A stretch of DNA of 5,324 nt from a bacterium (GCA_016873405.1 VGXH01000176.1:1-5324); one strand, 5' to 3'. Positions 1 through 5,324 are shown, counted from the stretch's first letter. Notes: generated by a model not told the origin, from the sequence alone. Numbers and translations: made by a program.

Positions 1-1
1 C

Positions 2-973
2 CCCGAACGCTGGCTGCTGAAGGTGCCGGTGCCGGCGCCGGGCCGCCCGCCGGCCGTGCCTCCCGCCTGGCTGGACGATCTGGGCGCCGCGCTGGCCGGA
101 CGCGCGGCGCCGCCCGCGCCGGCGGGCATGCTGGTGACCGACACGCTGTCGATCACCACGCGGGGCCTCGAGTCCCCGGCCGGCCTTCGTGAGGAAGCCC
201 TGGGCCGCGGCTTCGGAGCGCCGGGCGCGCTGCCGTTCGTCGTCGGCGACGACCCGTCCGGGCCGCCGCCCTGGCCGCTGGCGGCCGGCCCCGCAGGTCA
301 CGCCCTGGCCGGCGTCCTGGCCGGGGCGTCCGGCGTCGCGGTCGTGTCTCCCCTCCGTCCGCATCCGCACCTGGGCGTCACCGGAGCGGTCGCCGCCCTC
401 GGCCTGGACCTGGCCGACCGCGCCTCGCGCCTGGCCCTGCACCGCGGGATCCGGCCCCAGGTCGACACCCCGCTGTGCGCGGGCTGCGGCAGTTGCCTGG
501 ATGTCTGCCTGTACGACGCCATCGTCATCCGCGCCGGCCGGGCCCTGATCGACCATCGCCTGTGCACCGGCTGCGGCGAGTGCATGAGCGTCTGCTTCAT
601 GGCGGGCATCGCCCCGGAGGCGGCCGCGGGCGTGGCCGACTTCCAGGCCGCGGTGGCCGCGGCTGCCGCCGCGACGGCCCGGCAGCTGGCCGGCGGGCCG
701 GAGCGCAAGGTCCTGCACCTGTGCCTGCTGCTGAGGCTGGAGGCCCACGGCGGCGGCGGCCGGACCCGGCGGCGGCCGCCCCCGGCCCCGATCGGGATCC
801 TGGCCGGCCGCGATCCGGTGGCCCTCGACAGCGCGGCCGGCGACCTGCTGGCCGGGCGGCTGGGCGAGCCCCTGAGCCAGTGGAGCGGCTACGCCCAGGA
901 GCCCGGGCCCCTGCTGGACCAGGCGGCGGCGCTGGGTCTGGGCACCCGGGACTACCGGCTGCGCGAGGTCTGA
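2..973 (+). CDS. DUF362-type iron-sulfur protein with 2x[4Fe-4S] ferredoxin module (5'-truncated)
   Basis: The frame is open to the left edge. A GTG at 23 could start translation, but the residues before it (PERWLLKVPVP) fit the family's early strand ('VAIKIHFGEPG'-like), so the gene most likely begins upstream and 323 residues are visible. Numbering from the GTG: LVTDT (37-41) matches the family's 'LTDTNT' segment. Two ferredoxin motifs CxxCxxCxxxC follow, at C152/155/158/162 and C181/184/187/191, and can ligate two [4Fe-4S] clusters. Neither ends in the usual CP (CL and CF instead). The C-terminal block IGILAGRDPVALD (257-269) is the DUF362 signature. The Cys/Asp-rich stretch that normally precedes it is replaced by a Gly/Arg/Pro run (243-256). 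No signal peptide or membrane segment is visible, so it is probably a cytoplasmic redox protein; its substrate is unknown. The stop is TGA. It lies 185 nt before secD, which has its own promoter, so co-transcription is doubtful. Family assignment is good; function is open. Confidence 0.82.
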   Translation, partial: PERWLLKVPVPAPGRPPAVPPAWLDDLGAALAGRAAPPAPAGMLVTDTLSITTRGLESPAGLREEALGRGFGAPGALPFVVGDDPSGPPPWPLAAGPAGHALAGVLAGASGVAVVSPLRPHPHLGVTGAVAALGLDLADRASRLALHRGIRPQVDTPLCAGCGSCLDVCLYDAIVIRAGRALIDHRLCTGCGECMSVCFMAGIAPEAAAGVADFQAAVAAAAAATARQLAGGPERKVLHLCLLLRLEAHGGGGRTRRRPPPAPIGILAGRDPVALDSAAGDLLAGRLGEPLSQWSGYAQEPGPLLDQAAALGLGTRDYRLREV

Positions 974-989
974 GTCCGGGGCTAAATTC

Positions 990-1018
990 TGGATAATCAG
1001 GCGCCCGTGTGCTATCAT
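990..1018 (+). promoter_or_regulatory. Probable sigma70-type extended -10 promoter for secDF
   Basis: A -35-like TGGATA at 990-995 (4 of 6 consensus matches) is followed by a 17-nt spacer and a -10 TATCAT at 1013-1018 (5 of 6). The -10 is preceded by TG at 1010-1011 or TGC at 1010-1012, the extended -10 arrangement. This is one of few AT-richer islands in the area and lies between the DUF362 stop and secD. Transcription would start near 1024-1026 and give a leader of about 134 nt. The inverted repeat GCGCCCG / CGGGCGC (1001-1007 and 1021-1027) brackets the -10. Confidence 0.55.
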
Positions 1019-1027
1019 GGCGGGCGC
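1001..1027. repeat. Inverted repeat around the secD promoter -10 box
   Basis: GCGCCCG at 1001-1007 and CGGGCGC at 1021-1027 are perfect 7-bp inverted copies separated by 13 bp. Their centre lies in the predicted -10 element. The spacing between half-site centres is 20 bp, about two helical turns, which suits a dimeric DNA-binding regulator. In DNA this GC-rich, short inverted repeats also arise by chance, so an operator role is only an inference. Confidence 0.35.
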
Positions 1028-1090
1028 TGTTTCGCGAAGGAACAGGCCGGGAGCGGCGGGTGCCGGCCCGGTCTGCGCGCGCTTTTTTTT
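1024..1090 (+). promoter_or_regulatory. Structured secD leader with terminator-like T8 tract (possible attenuator or small RNA)
   Basis: Just after the predicted transcription start, CTGTTTC (1027-1033) pairs with GGAACAG (1039-1045), 7 bp including one G-T, around a GCGAA loop. Next, GGCCGG (1045-1050) can pair with CCGGCC (1063-1068), or in a shifted register CCGGG (1047-1051) with CCCGG (1067-1071). After a GC repeat there are eight T at 1083-1090, 68 nt upstream of the secD start. A hairpin followed by a U8 run is the layout of an intrinsic terminator, although the second stem ends 11-15 nt before the T run, farther than is ideal. It could stop read-through from the upstream gene, attenuate secDF, or end a short RNA of about 65 nt. 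No known RNA family was recognised. Confidence 0.35.
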
Positions 1091-1112
1091 GTCGCGGTCG
1101 AGGATCCTCGCG

Positions 1113-1136
1113 CCGCCCGGGCCCGCGGCCCGGCGG
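1113..1136 (+). promoter_or_regulatory. Strong hairpin just upstream of the secD ribosome binding site
   Basis: The arm at 1113-1123 pairs with 1127-1136 over 10 GC pairs, with one bulged C (1116) and a 3-nt loop (1124-1126). It ends 10 nt before the secD Shine-Dalgarno (GGGAGAG, 1147-1153). The CCCGGG at 1116-1121 could instead pair with the identical self-complementary CCCGGG at 1144-1149, which overlaps the Shine-Dalgarno. Two competing folds, one exposing and one partly hiding the ribosome site, are therefore possible. This is a reading of base pairing only. Confidence 0.35.
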
Positions 1137-1158
1137 CGGAAGTCCCGGGAGAGCCAAG

Positions 1159-2769
1159 ATGAACCGTTCCCTGCAGATCCGGGCAGGGCTGAGCGCCGTG
1201 GTCGTCCTGCTGGCGATCTACGGCCTGCTGCCGACGTTCCAGGCCCTGTCGATCTCGCACGCCGAGCGGGAGGCCGCCAAGGCCAACCCGACGCGCCTGG
1301 CCGAGATCGAGGAGATCGACGCCAAGGCGATCCGCCGCGGGCTCGACCTCAAAGGGGGCATGTACCTGGTCCTGGAGGTCGACCAGACCGGCATGGACGC
1401 GGGCCAGGCCCAGGACGCGCTGCAGCGGGTCAAGGAGATCCTCTACAACCGCATCGACAAGTTCGGCGTCTCCGAGCCCGAGATCACGACCTTCGGCGCC
1501 AGCCGCATCGTCGTCAAGCTGCCCGGCCTGCAGGACCCCGAGCGCGCCAAGGCGTTGCTGGGCACCACGGCCAAGCTGGAGTTCCGCCTGGTGCGCCAGC
1601 CGGACGACCTGCAGGACGCGCTGACGCGCCTGGACCAGGCGTTCGCCGGCAGCGTCCAGGCGCCGGCGGTCGCGCCCGGCGACTCGGCGCTCGTCGACCA
1701 GGAGCAGCTGCTGGCGCAGCGCCCCTTCAGCGGCCTGGTCGTCATGCAGCAGGGCATCGCCTCGACGCCGCTGTTCGTGGCGGAGGAGAACGTCGACCGT
1801 CTGCAGGCCATGCTGGACGACCCGCGCACGAAGGCGCGCCTGCGCGGCGTCGAGTTCCAGCTCGGCATGGACCCCATGACCTTCGGCGGCGCCACGCGGA
1901 TGCGGGCGCTCTACCTGGTGGACGCCGCGCCGATCATCGGCGGCGACCAGCTGACCGACGCCATCAGCACGGCCGACAACGAGCGGCCGGGCATGTGGCA
2001 GGTCAACTTCAACCTGAGCAGCCGCGGCGCCCGCGATTTCGGCCGCGCCACGGGCGAGAACGTGGGGCGCTTCCTGGCCATCTCGCTGGACGGGCGCATC
2101 TCCTCGGCGCCGGTCATCCAGGGCCGCATCACCAGCACCGGCTCGATCACCGGCAACTTCAGCAACGCCGAGGCCAGCGACCTGGCCCTGCTGCTGCGCG
2201 CCGGCGCGTTGCCGACCGACATCACCATCGCCGAGGAGCGCACCGTGGGCCCGAGCCTGGGCTCGGACTCGATCCGCCTGGGCGTGAACGCCGCGAACTG
2301 GGGCGCCCTGCTGGTGGTCGTGTTCATGCTGGTCTACTACCGCGGCGTCGGGCTGGTGGCCGTCACCGCGCTGGTCGCGAACATGCTGATCCTGCTGGCG
2401 GTGCTGGCCCAGTTCGACCTGGTGCTGACGCTGCCGGGCCTGGCCGGCATCGCGCTGACGGTCGGCATGGCGGTGGACGCCAACGTGCTGATCAACGAGC
2501 GCATCCGCGAGGAGCTGCGCAAGGACAAGACGGTGCGCGCCTCGGTGGAGGCCGGCTACCAGAACGCCACGCGCACCATCGTCGACGCCAACGTGACGAC
2601 GCTGATGGCCGGCGGCGTGCTGCTGTGGTTCGGCACCGGGCCGGTCAAGGGCTTCGCCGTCACGATGTGCATCGGCATCCTGACCAGCATGTTCACGGCC
2701 CTGGTCGTGACCCGCGTGATCATGGACCTGGTCACGCGCAACCGGAACCGGCAGACGCTGAGCATCTGA
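1159..2769 (+). CDS. secD: Protein translocase subunit SecD
   Basis: SecD is an RND-type inner-membrane subunit that works with SecF to use the proton motive force to pull and release proteins on the periplasmic side of SecYEG. The ATG at 1159 is chosen because GGGAGAG (1147-1153) precedes it and because residue 1 onward (MNRSLQIRAG, then a membrane segment at about 11-27) is the normal SecD start. The frame stays open back to a GTG at 1009, but that extension is Arg/Pro-rich and would overlap the promoter. The protein has 536 residues. Visible features in order are: TM1; GLDLKGG (61-67); the first periplasmic domain with the RIVVKLPGLQDPERAKALLGTTAKLEF-like block (about 116-142); the second periplasmic region ending near 350; TVGPSLGSDSI (362-372); and five C-terminal membrane segments. 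GMAVDANVLINERIREE-type motif residues (436-452) include D440, the conserved membrane aspartate linked to proton transfer, and VDAN recurs at 475-478. secF follows after 87 nt. No yajC is adjacent. Confidence 0.97.
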   Translation: MNRSLQIRAGLSAVVVLLAIYGLLPTFQALSISHAEREAAKANPTRLAEIEEIDAKAIRRGLDLKGGMYLVLEVDQTGMDAGQAQDALQRVKEILYNRIDKFGVSEPEITTFGASRIVVKLPGLQDPERAKALLGTTAKLEFRLVRQPDDLQDALTRLDQAFAGSVQAPAVAPGDSALVDQEQLLAQRPFSGLVVMQQGIASTPLFVAEENVDRLQAMLDDPRTKARLRGVEFQLGMDPMTFGGATRMRALYLVDAAPIIGGDQLTDAISTADNERPGMWQVNFNLSSRGARDFGRATGENVGRFLAISLDGRISSAPVIQGRITSTGSITGNFSNAEASDLALLLRAGALPTDITIAEERTVGPSLGSDSIRLGVNAANWGALLVVVFMLVYYRGVGLVAVTALVANMLILLAVLAQFDLVLTLPGLAGIALTVGMAVDANVLINERIREELRKDKTVRASVEAGYQNATRTIVDANVTTLMAGGVLLWFGTGPVKGFAVTMCIGILTSMFTALVVTRVIMDLVTRNRNRQTLSI

Positions 2770-2790
2770 GGCGGCTGCGCCCGCAACACG

Positions 2791-2839
2791 AACCGCCGCG
2801 CGGTTGGCGCGGCCGGACAGGAGCCGGGTCCCGACCCGG
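2791..2839 (+). promoter_or_regulatory. Two small hairpins in the secD-secF gap
   Basis: AACCGC (2791-2796) pairs perfectly with GCGGTT (2800-2805) around CGC. CCGGGT (2824-2829) pairs perfectly with ACCCGG (2834-2839) around CCCG. Neither is followed by a T run, so they do not look like terminators. They sit in the 87-nt gap between two genes that are often tightly spaced. They could stabilise the mRNA, mark a processing site, or tune secF translation; the second ends 17 nt before the secF ATG. Confidence 0.35.
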
Positions 2840-2856
2840 GAAAGGCCGAGAGCGAC

Positions 2857-3792
2857 ATGCTGCAGTTCTTCCGGAACGCGAACTTCAACTTCGTCGGCGC
2901 GATGAAGCCCTGCTTCACGTTGTCGGCGACGCTGGTGGTCGTCAGCCTGGTCCTGATGCTGATCCACGGCGGGCCGCGGCTGAGCATCGACTTCACGGGC
3001 GGCTCGGTCGTCCAGGTGAAGTTCGCCGCCAGCCCCGGCATCAGCCAGGTGCGCGCCGACCTGGAGGCGAAGGGCTACGCCGGCGTCCAGGTGACCGAGT
3101 TCGGCGCCGCCAACGAATACCTGATCACGGTGGCCGCGGCGAAGACCGCCACCGGCGGGGAGGCGGCCGATACGGCGCAGAAGCTGTTGGACGACCTGCG
3201 CACCTCCTTCCCAGCCAGCGGCGTGGAACTGCGGCGCGTGGAGTCGGTGGGCCCGAAGATCGGCGGCGAGCTGCGCACGGCGGCCATCAACTCGATCATC
3301 GCGGGCCTGTTCCTGATCATCATCTACATCTGGCTGCGCTTCGTGCTGCGCTACGGTTTCGCGGCGATCGCGGCCCTGGTCCACGACGTGACGCTGACCC
3401 TGGGCATCTTCTCGCTGCTGGACCTGGAGATCAGCCTGCAGATCGTGGCCGCGCTGCTGACGATCGTCGGCTACTCGATCAACGACACCATCGTGGTCTT
3501 CGACCGCATCCGCGAGAACATGAAGCTGCGCCGCAAGGAGAGCTACCGCGAGGTCATCAACCGCTCGATCAACGAGACGCTCAGCCGCACCATCCTGACC
3601 TCGGCCACGACGATGGTGGTCTCGGTGATGCTGTGGACCATGGGCGGGCCGGTGATCCGGGACTTCGCCTTCGCGCTGAGCTTCGGCATCTTCGTCGGCA
3701 CGTACAGTTCGATCTTCATCGCCAGCCCGCTGCTGGTCTGGTGGTACGAGCGCCGGGCCGTCGATTCGAAGCGGGCGGCGCCGACGATGTAG
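2857..3792 (+). CDS. secF: Protein translocase subunit SecF
   Basis: SecF is the partner of SecD in the SecDF accessory complex of the Sec translocon; each contributes six membrane segments to an RND-like pair. The protein has 311 residues, the usual length for a separate SecF. Visible features are: the N-terminal segment with TM1 at about 19-36; the signature SIDFTGG (43-49); a compact periplasmic domain (about 50-130); VGPKIGGEL (131-139), which leads into TM2 (about 143-160); HDV (176-178) in TM3; GYSINDTIVVFDRIRE (205-220), the family's most conserved membrane/loop motif; TSATT (248-252); and a last membrane segment at about 270-295. The ATG at 2857 has only a weak ribosome site (GAGAG at 2848-2852, or AAAGG at 2841-2845), so translation may depend partly on coupling or mRNA structure. 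The gene ends with TAG and is followed 43 nt later by a strong hairpin. Confidence 0.97.
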   Translation: MLQFFRNANFNFVGAMKPCFTLSATLVVVSLVLMLIHGGPRLSIDFTGGSVVQVKFAASPGISQVRADLEAKGYAGVQVTEFGAANEYLITVAAAKTATGGEAADTAQKLLDDLRTSFPASGVELRRVESVGPKIGGELRTAAINSIIAGLFLIIIYIWLRFVLRYGFAAIAALVHDVTLTLGIFSLLDLEISLQIVAALLTIVGYSINDTIVVFDRIRENMKLRRKESYREVINRSINETLSRTILTSATTMVVSVMLWTMGGPVIRDFAFALSFGIFVGTYSSIFIASPLLVWWYERRAVDSKRAAPTM

Positions 3793-3835
3793 CCGCCGCG
3801 GGGGGACTTCCCGGGACGGCTCGGGGTTCAGATGG

Positions 3836-3869
3836 GAAGCGGTCGCGCCGGACATGGCGCGACCGCTTC
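3836..3869. terminator. Bidirectional terminator between secF and the convergent cytochrome gene
   Basis: GAAGCGGTCGCGCC (3836-3849) and GGCGCGACCGCTTC (3856-3869) form a perfect 14-bp stem with a 6-nt loop (GGACAT). It lies between the secF stop (3792) and the stop of the opposing cytochrome gene (3905), where both transcripts must end. Neither side has a good T run (GCTTGGG on the plus strand, CCCATCTG on the minus strand). It is therefore either a U-poor intrinsic terminator or a 3'-end stabilising stem. Confidence 0.7.
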
Positions 3870-3904
3870 GCTTGGGCCCGATCCGCGATCGCCGCCGCGA
3901 CCGG

Positions 3905-5053
3905 TCAGGGATCCAGCGGCATCACGCCGGTGACGGTCTCGCGATGGCAGTCGAGGCAGGCCATTCCTCGATCATGATTCTGCGCATGGCATTTCCGACA
4001 CAACTGCCTCTGCTGCGCATCCGCATACGGACTCGGCAGCGGCCACGACCCCGAAGCGACGCCGTCGTCGGCCAACCGGTAGACGCGGAAGTCCCAGCGC
4101 CCGGACGCGGGCGCCGACGACGCATGGGCACGGTGGCAGGTCAGGCAGTGCAGCCGGCCGTCGCTGCCGGGGCCGGAAGTGCCGGTGACGGTGGCCGCGC
4201 TGGACTCGAAGGGGACCTGCGGCAGGTACGAGGTCGCGGCGGCGCCGCTCGACGGGAAGGCGTCCCCTTCATATCTCTCGTAGCGGCGACGCACCCCGGA
4301 GTCGAGGATCTCGTCGACGGGGTGCTCGAAGTGCGCAGATCCGTGATCGTGGTAGAACCCGTGGCAGTTCGCGCACCAGCGGGTCATCCCGGCGATGTAG
4401 GCGCTGTGCGAGGTGCGGCTCTCGACCGCGCCGGGGTCGGTGATCGGCAGGCCCGCCGCGACGGGGGCGGGGTAGATGAAGGTCCCGGTGCCGCCCTGGA
4501 CGGGTCCGGCGCCGTGCAGCATGCGGAAACCGGCGTTGCCGTGCGGGTCGTGGCAGCTCGTGCAGCCGAGCGCGGCGGACGGGAAGGCGCCGCCGGGGGC
4601 GCGGCTCCAGCGGCTGTCCGCGGCCAGGCCGAGCGCGGGGGAGACGATGCTGTGGCCGGCCGCCTCGCCCGCCAGCCGCGGCGACGTGGCGGCCGGGGCA
4701 TCGTCGAGGTCGTCCTCGAGCAGGAAGACGAAGTTCCCGGCGCCGAGTTCGCGGGGGGGATTCAGCGGATTCAGGCCCATGACGCCGCCGTCGCCGTGGC
4801 AGGTCAGGCAGAGGTCGGTCGAGGAAGCGGCCAGCAGCAGGGCACGCGTCCCGTCGAAGGCCACCTGGCCGGGCACGGCGTCGTGCATGACGTGGCAGCG
4901 CTCGCAGGAGCCGACGCCCCCGTCGTGGAAGGCCGCGGCCAGGCCTGGTGCGACGGCCGCCGACAGGCAGGCCCACGCGGCCAGCGCCAGGGGCTTCCGC
5001 CGCCGCTCGCGGCCCAGCGGTCGGCACGTCATCTCCGGACAGCGCATCGGCAT
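3905..5053 (-). CDS. Exported seven-haem c-type cytochrome (doubled CxxCH / cytochrome c3-like family)
   Basis: This is probably a periplasmic or outer-membrane-associated electron carrier with 382 residues from the chosen ATG. Seven CxxCH haem sites are visible: CERCH (50-54), CLTCH (82-86), CTSCH (164-168), CANCH (227-231), CLTCH (303-307), CRKCH (352-356) and CLDCH (366-370). Thirteen further His residues exist, several just after the motifs (CHVMH, CHDPH, CHRAH), enough for bis-His ligation of all seven haems. A Sec signal peptide is clear: a basic n-region (RERRRK), a hydrophobic core (about 22-40), and likely cleavage after LAAA near 41, before FHDGGVGSC. There is no later membrane segment. 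The start is uncertain. ATG 5053 and ATG 5047 share a GGTGGA-type ribosome site; ATG 5032 would give a more typical n-region but its GGAG touches the start codon; a TTG at 5077 also exists. The FHDGGVG, CTSCHDPHG and CLTCHRAHAS segments recall periplasmic multihaem cytochromes of Geobacter-like bacteria. Redox partners are unknown. Confidence 0.88.
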   Translation of the reverse strand: MPMRCPEMTCRPLGRERRRKPLALAAWACLSAAVAPGLAAAFHDGGVGSCERCHVMHDAVPGQVAFDGTRALLLAASSTDLCLTCHGDGGVMGLNPLNPPRELGAGNFVFLLEDDLDDAPAATSPRLAGEAAGHSIVSPALGLAADSRWSRAPGGAFPSAALGCTSCHDPHGNAGFRMLHGAGPVQGGTGTFIYPAPVAAGLPITDPGAVESRTSHSAYIAGMTRWCANCHGFYHDHGSAHFEHPVDEILDSGVRRRYERYEGDAFPSSGAAATSYLPQVPFESSAATVTGTSGPGSDGRLHCLTCHRAHASSAPASGRWDFRVYRLADDGVASGSWPLPSPYADAQQRQLCRKCHAQNHDRGMACLDCHRETVTGVMPLDP

Positions 5054-5078
5054 GCATCCACCGCGGTAAGGCGACAAC

Positions 5079-5104
5079 CGGTCGGGCGCCCGGCGGTCGG
5101 GCGC
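5079..5104 (-). repeat. Tandem 11-bp direct repeat and hairpin in the cytochrome leader
   Basis: The 11-mer CGGTCGGGCGC (plus-strand reading) occurs at 5079-5089 and again, identical, at 5094-5104, offset by 15 bp. Within it GCGCCCG (5086-5092) and CGGGCGC (5098-5104) form a 7-bp inverted repeat with a 5-nt loop. The block lies between the predicted cytochrome promoter and its start codon. It could therefore be a paired binding site for a regulator or an RNA hairpin in the 5' leader. Confidence 0.4.
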
Positions 5105-5122
5105 GTGTCCCTCATCCGCTCG

Positions 5123-5151
5123 ATCATACCACGACGGCCCCTGCGATTCCA
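5123..5151 (-). promoter_or_regulatory. Probable extended -10 promoter for the seven-haem cytochrome gene
   Basis: Reading the minus strand, TGGAAT (5151-5146, 3 of 6 matches to the -35 consensus) is followed by 17 nt and TATGAT (5128-5123, 5 of 6 matches to the -10). TGG directly before the -10 gives the extended -10 pattern. Transcription would start near 5116, leaving a leader of about 60 nt. The element lies between the hairpin that ends the upstream minus-strand gene and the cytochrome start, as expected for an independent promoter. Confidence 0.6.
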
Positions 5152-5167
5152 GACCCCGGCGAGTGAA

Positions 5168-5197
5168 GGGCCCCGCGCGATCGCTCGCGCGGGGCCC
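5168..5197 (-). terminator. Terminator-like hairpin after the partial upstream cytochrome gene
   Basis: GGGCCCCGCGCGA (5168-5180) and TCGCGCGGGGCCC (5185-5197) form a perfect 13-bp stem with a 4-nt loop. It lies 26 nt past the stop codon of the minus-strand gene that enters from the right. The minus-strand sequence after the stem (TTCACTCG) is only weakly T-rich. Its position and strength support termination, so the two minus-strand genes are probably separate transcription units. Confidence 0.65.
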
Positions 5198-5223
5198 CGG
5201 GCATCGCCGTCAGGCGCGACGTC

Positions 5224-5324
5224 CTAGCGGTCGAACGCGTCCTTGACGTGGCACTTGTTGCACAGCGAGCGCTGGTTGGCCACGAACGTGTAGTTGTAGT
5301 ACTTGCGGTCGACGTCGGTCTCTG
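5224..5324 (-). CDS. C-terminal end of a second CxxCH (c-type cytochrome) protein, 5'-truncated
   Basis: Only the last 32 codons before a TAG stop (5226-5224) are inside the window. The visible residues begin ETDVDRKYYNYTFVANQ, and a haem-binding CNKCH follows ten residues before the C-terminus, which ends VKDAFDR. A CxxCH so close to the end, next to another multihaem cytochrome gene on the same strand, points to a further c-type cytochrome. Haem number, length and export signal cannot be seen. The frame has no stop within the visible part. One CxxCH alone is weak proof, so a zinc-binding or other CxxCH protein remains possible. Confidence 0.65.
   Translation of the reverse strand, partial: ETDVDRKYYNYTFVANQRSLCNKCHVKDAFDR

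Noticed and set aside
1021..1090. Signal recognition particle RNA or another known small RNA in the secD leader
   Set aside because: There is a passing resemblance (GAAGGAACAG) to the SRP RNA loop, but the conserved motif and its symmetric internal loops are absent.
1009..1158. N-terminal extension of SecD from a GTG at 1009, or a leader peptide controlling secD
   Set aside because: The 50 extra residues are Arg/Pro/Gly-rich, precede the normal SecD start and overlap the promoter. No ribosome site or hydrophobic arrest-type peptide is visible.
1015..3855. 946-codon open frame on the minus strand opposite secDF
   Set aside because: It is a GC-driven antisense shadow: its product is a low-complexity Arg/Asp/His/Gln-rich string with no recognisable domain, while the plus strand encodes clear SecD and SecF.
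1017..3977. 986-codon open frame on the plus strand in another phase
   Set aside because: It overlaps secD and secF completely, gives an Arg/Gly/Pro-rich product without motifs, and its ATG lies inside the predicted promoter.
4933..4950. Lipoprotein signal for the seven-haem cytochrome (Cys within AWAC of the signal peptide)
   Set aside because: The residues before the Cys (A-W-A) do not fit a lipobox, and the hydrophobic core continues past it to a better signal peptidase I site after LAAA.
5086..5104. CRISPR-like or mobile-element repeat near the cytochrome promoter
   Set aside because: There are only two 11-bp copies with no spacer series, transposase or target-site duplication.
3854..5227. 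457-codon open frame on the plus strand opposite the cytochrome
   Set aside because: It has no recognisable domain and a Gly/Ala/Arg-rich composition. The opposite strand carries seven CxxCH sites and a signal peptide.

Overview
The window is very GC-rich DNA with strongly G/C-ending codons. It comes from a Gram-negative-type, probably anaerobic or facultatively anaerobic bacterium. The evidence is a SecD/SecF pair made as two separate proteins, an iron-sulfur protein of the DUF362 type, and exported multihaem c-type cytochromes. The cytochrome resembles those of metal-reducing Desulfuromonadales and other deep-branching high-GC lineages, but the sequence alone does not fix the phylum.

Layout: (1) positions 2-973, plus strand, hold the 3' part of a DUF362-type protein with an inserted 2x[4Fe-4S] ferredoxin module; its first few dozen codons lie outside the window. 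(2) Positions 974-1158 are a regulatory stretch with a good extended -10 promoter and a highly structured leader containing an out-of-place run of eight T. (3) Positions 1159-2769 are secD and 2857-3792 are secF, separated by 87 nt with two small hairpins and probably co-transcribed. (4) Positions 3836-3869 form a perfect 14-bp hairpin between convergent genes, probably a bidirectional terminator. (5) Positions 3905-5053, minus strand, encode an exported seven-haem cytochrome c with its own extended -10 promoter near 5123-5151. (6) Positions 5168-5197 are a perfect 13-bp hairpin ending the next minus-strand gene. (7) Positions 5224-5324, minus strand, are the last 32 codons of a second protein carrying a CxxCH haem site.

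SecD and SecF form the proton-motive-force-driven accessory complex of the SecYEG translocon. The cytochromes on the other strand would be Sec clients, because c-type cytochromes cross the membrane unfolded before haem attachment. This is a plausible functional link but not evidence of co-regulation. The two cytochrome genes suggest that an electron-transfer locus continues past the right edge. I found no CRISPR array, tRNA, rRNA, insertion sequence or phage gene. The least explained part is the secD leader.
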